NCBI GenBank assembly: GCA_910585415.1
Contig: CAJUDT010000057.1
Coordinates: 1-16,458, forward strand
DNA: 16,458 nt
From: an uncultured Flavonifractor sp.
GTDB lineage: Bacteria > Bacillota > Clostridia > Oscillospirales > Oscillospiraceae
Direction of reading: 5' to 3'
Shown one piece after another: positions 12,861 to 16,458 of the stretch. The notes beneath the pieces are model-generated. The model was given only the letters and a program-made list of their open reading frames with translations, ran no database searches and was not told where the DNA came from. Both the position numbers and the translations under genes were made by a program. The stretch's first letter is position 1. Each line of letters opens with the position of its first letter.

Positions 12861-14351
12861 ATGAAGCTCTATCTCACCGGCCACGACTGCAAGTATGCCG
12901 CAGAGCAAATGCTGCTCACCCTATTTCCCGGGGAACGGCCCGAGTACCCCGACACTCCTCCCCGCCCGGAGGACCCCTCCGCGCAGATTTGCGCCCAAAG
13001 GGAGTACGGCTCCGGGGAGCTCCTGCGGGTAGAAACCCGCCTGCATTGGGGCGGACGGGACTGGACGGGGACCTGGACGGGCCCCCTGGCCGGTACGGCG
13101 GAGGAACGGGAGTGGACCCTTCGCCACGGCGTGCGGCTGTCCTTCTACCAAGCGGGCGTCCAGGCCCTGGGGAAGGATCCCCCCTGGGGCGCGCTGACCG
13201 GCGTGCGCCCGGTCAAGCTCCCCACCCGGGACATGAAGCGGGGCCTGACCCGTACGGAGGCCGGTCAGCGGCTGGAGCAGATCTACCGCGTCTCCCACCG
13301 CCGGGCGGAGCTGGCCCTGGACTGTGCGCAGGCCAGTCTGGCGGCTCAGGCGGCTCTAAACGAGCATGAGGTGTCCCTCTACGTGGGGATTCCCTTCTGT
13401 CCCACCCGATGCGCCTACTGCTCCTTCGTCTCCGCCGGGGTGGGCCGGACCCTCAAGCTGGTGGAACCCTTCCTGGAGGCCCTGGAACGGGAGATTGCCG
13501 CCGCAGGCCGCGCCCTGGCCCAGGCGGGACGGCAGGTACGGACGGTTTATATAGGAGGCGGCACCCCCACGACTCTGTCGGCCCCCCAGCTGGACCGGCT
13601 CATGGGAACCCTGGCGGAACACATCGACCTGTCCGCCTGCACCGAGTACACCGTGGAGGCCGGCCGTCCGGACACCATCACGGCGGAAAAGCTGGACGTA
13701 CTCCGCCGCCGGGGGGCCGGACGGGTGTCGGTGAACCCCCAGTCCATGGACGACCGGGTGTTGTCCGCCATGGGCCGTGCCCACCGGGCGGAGGACATTG
13801 TAAACGCCTATGCCCTGGTCCGGGAGCGGGGGATACCCTGCGTAAACATGGATTTGATTGCGGGCCTCCCGGCGGATTCCCCGGCAGGCTTCCAAAGCTC
13901 CCTGGAGCAGGTGCTGACCCTGGGCCCGGAAAACATCACCGTCCACACCCTGGCCCTGAAAAAGGGCTCCCAGCTCATGAACGGGACCCAGGAGGGCCCG
14001 GCGCTCCCCAGCGGGGAGGCGGTGGCCGGTATGCTGGACTACGCCTGGGACGCCCTGGCGGCGGCGGGCCAGCGGCCCTACTACCTCTACCGTCAAAAGT
14101 ACATGTCCGGCTCCTTTGAGAATGTGGGGTGGACGCGGCCGGGATTTGAGGGTATCTATAATATCTGTATGATGGAGGAACTCCACACCATTGTTTCCCT
14201 GGGGGGCGGGGGTGTGACCAAGCTGGTGGATGCCCGGCGGGGGCGTATCCAGCGGCTCACCAACGCCAAGTATCCCCAGGAATACCTGCGGGACATTGAC
14301 AAGGCCCTTGCGGACAAGGAGAAGCTCCTGTCCTTTTATTCCCAGGGCTGA
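12861..14351 (+). CDS. hemZ: HemZ-type radical SAM coproporphyrinogen dehydrogenase-like protein
   Basis: The protein has 496 residues. The first 165 form the extended N-terminal part characteristic of Firmicutes HemZ. The radical SAM motif CPTRCAYC gives Cys180, Cys184 and Cys187 for the 4Fe-4S cluster, and GGGTPTTLS and a VSVNPQSMDDRVL segment follow as in the HemN/HemW/HemZ superfamily. The conserved C-terminal region includes YYLYRQKYMSGSFENVGW. HemZ is named for oxygen-independent conversion of coproporphyrinogen III to protoporphyrinogen, but many anaerobes carry it without a full haem pathway, so the reaction here is uncertain. The gene starts one base after the hydrolase stop with only a weak ribosome-binding site, implying translational coupling. 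Confidence 0.9.
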   Translation: MKLYLTGHDCKYAAEQMLLTLFPGERPEYPDTPPRPEDPSAQICAQREYGSGELLRVETRLHWGGRDWTGTWTGPLAGTAEEREWTLRHGVRLSFYQAGVQALGKDPPWGALTGVRPVKLPTRDMKRGLTRTEAGQRLEQIYRVSHRRAELALDCAQASLAAQAALNEHEVSLYVGIPFCPTRCAYCSFVSAGVGRTLKLVEPFLEALEREIAAAGRALAQAGRQVRTVYIGGGTPTTLSAPQLDRLMGTLAEHIDLSACTEYTVEAGRPDTITAEKLDVLRRRGAGRVSVNPQSMDDRVLSAMGRAHRAEDIVNAYALVRERGIPCVNMDLIAGLPADSPAGFQSSLEQVLTLGPENITVHTLALKKGSQLMNGTQEGPALPSGEAVAGMLDYAWDALAAAGQRPYYLYRQKYMSGSFENVGWTRPGFEGIYNICMMEELHTIVSLGGGGVTKLVDARRGRIQRLTNAKYPQEYLRDIDKALADKEKLLSFYSQG

Positions 14352-14383
14352 GAGCAGCCGACAACATTGAAGGAGGTACTACC

Positions 14384-15328
14384 ATGGCGTATCAACTCAA
14401 AGAGATCAACGACCGCATCCAGCGGGAACCGGCGGCCTTCATGGCCGAGTGCGACGCACACTATCAAAAGCGCATCAGCACGGCGGTAGACAAGATTCTG
14501 GCGCGGATGGCGGAAAGCCCCATTGTGCTGCTTTCCGGCCCCTCGGGCTCCGGCAAGACCACCACGGCCCTGAAGCTGGAACAGGAGCTGGTCCGCCGGG
14601 GGGTGAACACCCACACCATCTCCATGGACAACTACTTCAAGACCCTCAACCGCGCCACCGCCCCCCGCACACCGGAGGGGGACATTGACTATGAATCCCC
14701 TCTGCTGCTGGACATGGACCTGTTAGACGAGACGTTCACCCGCCTCTCCCACGGGGACTGGGCCCTCATTCCAAAATTTGAGTTTGCCCGTCAAATGCGC
14801 AACGACAGTCAGGGGACGCTCCTGAAGCTGGATAAGGACGAGGTGGCCATTTTTGAGGGCATTCACGCCCTGAACGACGACATTGCCGGGCGGCACCCGG
14901 AGGCCACCACCCTTTACATCTCCGCCCGTTCCAGCATCATGGACGAGGGGGAGGTGCGTTTCAAGGGGACCTGGCTGCGGATTGCCCGCCGGTGTGTCCG
15001 TGACTATAATTTCCGGGGCACGGATATGATTGAGACTATGTCCATGTGGCATAATGTCCGTCGTGGGGAGAAAAAATTCATCTCGCCCTTTAAGAACCGG
15101 GCCAAGATTGTCATTGACTCCTCGGTGCCCTACGGCCCGTCGGTGTTCGCCAATTATTCCCAGCCCCTGCGGCAGGCGCTGGAGCTGGTGCCCCAGGACA
15201 ACAAACGGTATCAGGAGCTCCACGACATGGTGGAGGCCCTGCGGCACTTCATCGCGGTCAACCCGGAGCTGGTCCCGGCGGAATCGCTGGTCCGTGAGTT
15301 CATCGGGGGCGGGGTTTACTCCTATTGA
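14384..15328 (+). CDS. Uridine kinase-like nucleoside kinase
   Basis: This 314-residue protein follows a strong GAAGGAGGTACTACC site. It has a P-loop GPSGSGKTT at 52-60 (Lys58), SMDNYFKTL shortly after as in uridine kinase/phosphoribulokinase enzymes, a GDIDYESPLLLDMDLL substrate-loop region, and IFEGIHALN as the Walker B-like strand. These features place it in the uridine kinase/PRK superfamily, phosphorylating a nucleoside with ATP or GTP in the cytoplasm. Many clostridial nucleoside kinases of this type are roughly 550 residues with an N-terminal TGS or threonyl-tRNA synthetase-like part. This one has only about 45 residues before the P-loop. The exact nucleoside is not deducible. It lies 32 bases after hemZ in the same run. 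Confidence 0.88.
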   Translation: MAYQLKEINDRIQREPAAFMAECDAHYQKRISTAVDKILARMAESPIVLLSGPSGSGKTTTALKLEQELVRRGVNTHTISMDNYFKTLNRATAPRTPEGDIDYESPLLLDMDLLDETFTRLSHGDWALIPKFEFARQMRNDSQGTLLKLDKDEVAIFEGIHALNDDIAGRHPEATTLYISARSSIMDEGEVRFKGTWLRIARRCVRDYNFRGTDMIETMSMWHNVRRGEKKFISPFKNRAKIVIDSSVPYGPSVFANYSQPLRQALELVPQDNKRYQELHDMVEALRHFIAVNPELVPAESLVREFIGGGVYSY

Positions 15329-15361
15329 TGCCCATTTGAATGGAAAGAAGGAACGGTAAAA

Positions 15362-16180
15362 ATGGCAGATTGTACCCATGATTGCTCCTCCTGCGGCGAG
15401 AGCTGCGGGGAGCGTACGGCACCTCAGGATTTACGTGCGCCAGCCAATGCCCTGTCTCACATCGGCAAGGTGATTGCCGTAGTCAGCGGCAAGGGCGGCG
15501 TTGGCAAAAGCACTGTGACGGCCTCTCTGGCCTGCGCGGCGGCGGCGATGGGGAAGAAGGTGGGCGTGTTGGACGCGGATATCACCGGTCCGTCCATTCC
15601 CACGGCCTTCGGCCTGCACGAGAAGGCGGAGGGGAATGAGCTGGGGATTTATCCCGCCGTCAGCGCCAAAGGGATTGCGGTGATGAGCCTCAATCTGCTC
15701 ATGGAGCATGAGACGGACCCTGTTATCTGGCGTGGCCCGGTGATTGCCGGGGCGGTCAAGCAGTTCTGGACTGATGTTGTCTGGGGGGATTTGGATGTCC
15801 TCTTTGTGGATATGCCGCCCGGCACGGGGGATGTGCCTTTGACGGTTTTTCAGAGTCTGCCGGTGGATGGGATTATCGTTGTCACCTCGCCGCAGGAACT
15901 GGTCGGGATGATTGTGGCCAAGGCCGTAAAAATGGCCGGGATGATGGAGATTCCTGTTCTGGGTCTGGTGGAGAATTACAGCTATTTCAAGTGTCCCGAC
16001 TGCGGGAAGGAGTATGCTGTTTTCGGGGAGAGCCATGTGGAGCAGACTGCCCAGGAGCTGGGGCTGAACCTTTTGGCCAGACTCCCCATTGACCCGGCGG
16101 TAGCCGCCGCCTGCGACCAGGGCAGGATTGAGGATTTTTCGCCAAATTATCTGGAGGGTGTGGCGAAAGCGATCCTCTGA
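15362..16180 (+). CDS. Mrp/NBP35-family iron-sulfur carrier ATPase
   Basis: The protein has 272 residues and follows AGAAGGAACGGTAAAA. The deviant Walker A GKGGVGKST spans 43-51, then the family motif DADITGPSIP, and VDMPPGTGDV as Walker B. CPDC (Cys211, Cys214) is the conserved pair that bridges a 4Fe-4S cluster between subunits of Mrp/NBP35 proteins. The N-terminus has four cysteines in 12 residues (Cys4, Cys8, Cys11, Cys15), comparable to the N-terminal ferredoxin-like cluster of NBP35 but with shorter spacing. The family carries Fe-S clusters to apoproteins, so pairing with a radical SAM protein in one operon is sensible. It lacks the MIP18/DUF59 domain that many bacterial Mrp proteins carry at the N-terminus. 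Confidence 0.93.
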   Translation: MADCTHDCSSCGESCGERTAPQDLRAPANALSHIGKVIAVVSGKGGVGKSTVTASLACAAAAMGKKVGVLDADITGPSIPTAFGLHEKAEGNELGIYPAVSAKGIAVMSLNLLMEHETDPVIWRGPVIAGAVKQFWTDVVWGDLDVLFVDMPPGTGDVPLTVFQSLPVDGIIVVTSPQELVGMIVAKAVKMAGMMEIPVLGLVENYSYFKCPDCGKEYAVFGESHVEQTAQELGLNLLARLPIDPAVAAACDQGRIEDFSPNYLEGVAKAIL

Positions 16181-16458
16181 CGGGCTTTTGCGCTTTCTGG
16201 TTGCTGGGTCTGCGGCTTCTTCCTTGATACTTCCTACGTTTCGTTACCTGGTCCCGCCTCCGGCGGGTTACTTTCCAGCGATGGAAAGTAACCAAAGATC
16301 GCCGGGCCTGCGGGCCCGGACCCGGGGAGGAGGGGCGGCGGAATAGATACGGGGCTTGCAAACCCTTTAGTTGTTACCCGCCGTTTTAGCCTCCGCCCTC
16401 AACACTTCGGCCATTGGCCCCTCGGGCGGATATCCCCCTTGCAAGACTTGTAAGCAGT
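16181..16458. other. Gene-free end of window with three consecutive hairpins
   Basis: No gene is supported. Three stems follow one another: 16253-16258/16262-16267, then a perfect 12-bp stem 16266-16277/16282-16293 with a GCGA (GNRA) tetraloop, then 16302-16308/16313-16319. None has a following T-run, so they are not ordinary intrinsic terminators. The middle one, GGTTACTTTCCA and its complement followed by AAAG, resembles an interspersed intergenic repeat I have seen in other bacteria; this is recollection, not a search. From 16320 to the end I see nothing further. Confidence 0.55.

Overview
The window looks like chromosome of a high-GC Clostridia member, most likely an Oscillospiraceae-type gut anaerobe. 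This rests on gene content (a HemZ-type radical SAM protein, a short nucleoside kinase, an Mrp ATPase with a cysteine-rich N-terminus, a MarR gene followed by two exporter half-transporters), on sigma-A type promoters and on strong Shine-Dalgarno sites. Genus-level assignment is inference.

Layout. Bases 1-172 hold the 3' part of an unidentified structured RNA and its intrinsic terminator. Bases about 173-4260 look like a small integrated element that is visibly less GC-rich in its coding parts. It has about 800 bases of gene-free DNA packed with hairpins, including a perfect 30-bp palindrome. Then come a possible broken small ORF, a clear promoter with a highly folded leader and attenuator-like hairpin, a secreted stalk-domain protein, and a large serine recombinase. 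The recombinase reading frame runs through inverted repeats and into a bidirectional terminator at the presumed right edge. Bases 4431-6185 (minus) encode a canonical homodimer-type ABC exporter, with an overlapping 29-codon leader ORF at its start.

Bases 6379-6674 are the most interesting stretch. A 31-residue hydrophobic peptide gene on the minus strand faces a short convergent RNA on the plus strand. The two share one bidirectional terminator. The 5' end of the plus-strand RNA carries a copy of the sequence opposite the peptide's start codon. This is the architecture of a par/Fst-like type I toxin-antitoxin locus, but the peptide lacks the Fst proline motif and may be a separate family.

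Bases 6727-11135 form a MarR-regulated operon whose three genes overlap: MarR, then a half-transporter with a degenerate catalytic site (Asp for Glu, Gln for His), then a partner with an intact site, LSQGQ signature and an unusual insertion of about 85 residues. Together they should form a heterodimeric exporter. Bases 11159-12219 carry a single-gene AEC permease unit. Bases 12167-16180 carry a tightly spaced run: metallo-beta-lactamase-fold hydrolase, HemZ, nucleoside kinase, Mrp-type ATPase. The promoter of this run appears to be embedded in the terminator of the permease gene. Bases 16181-16458 are gene-free and contain three back-to-back hairpins resembling an interspersed repeat.
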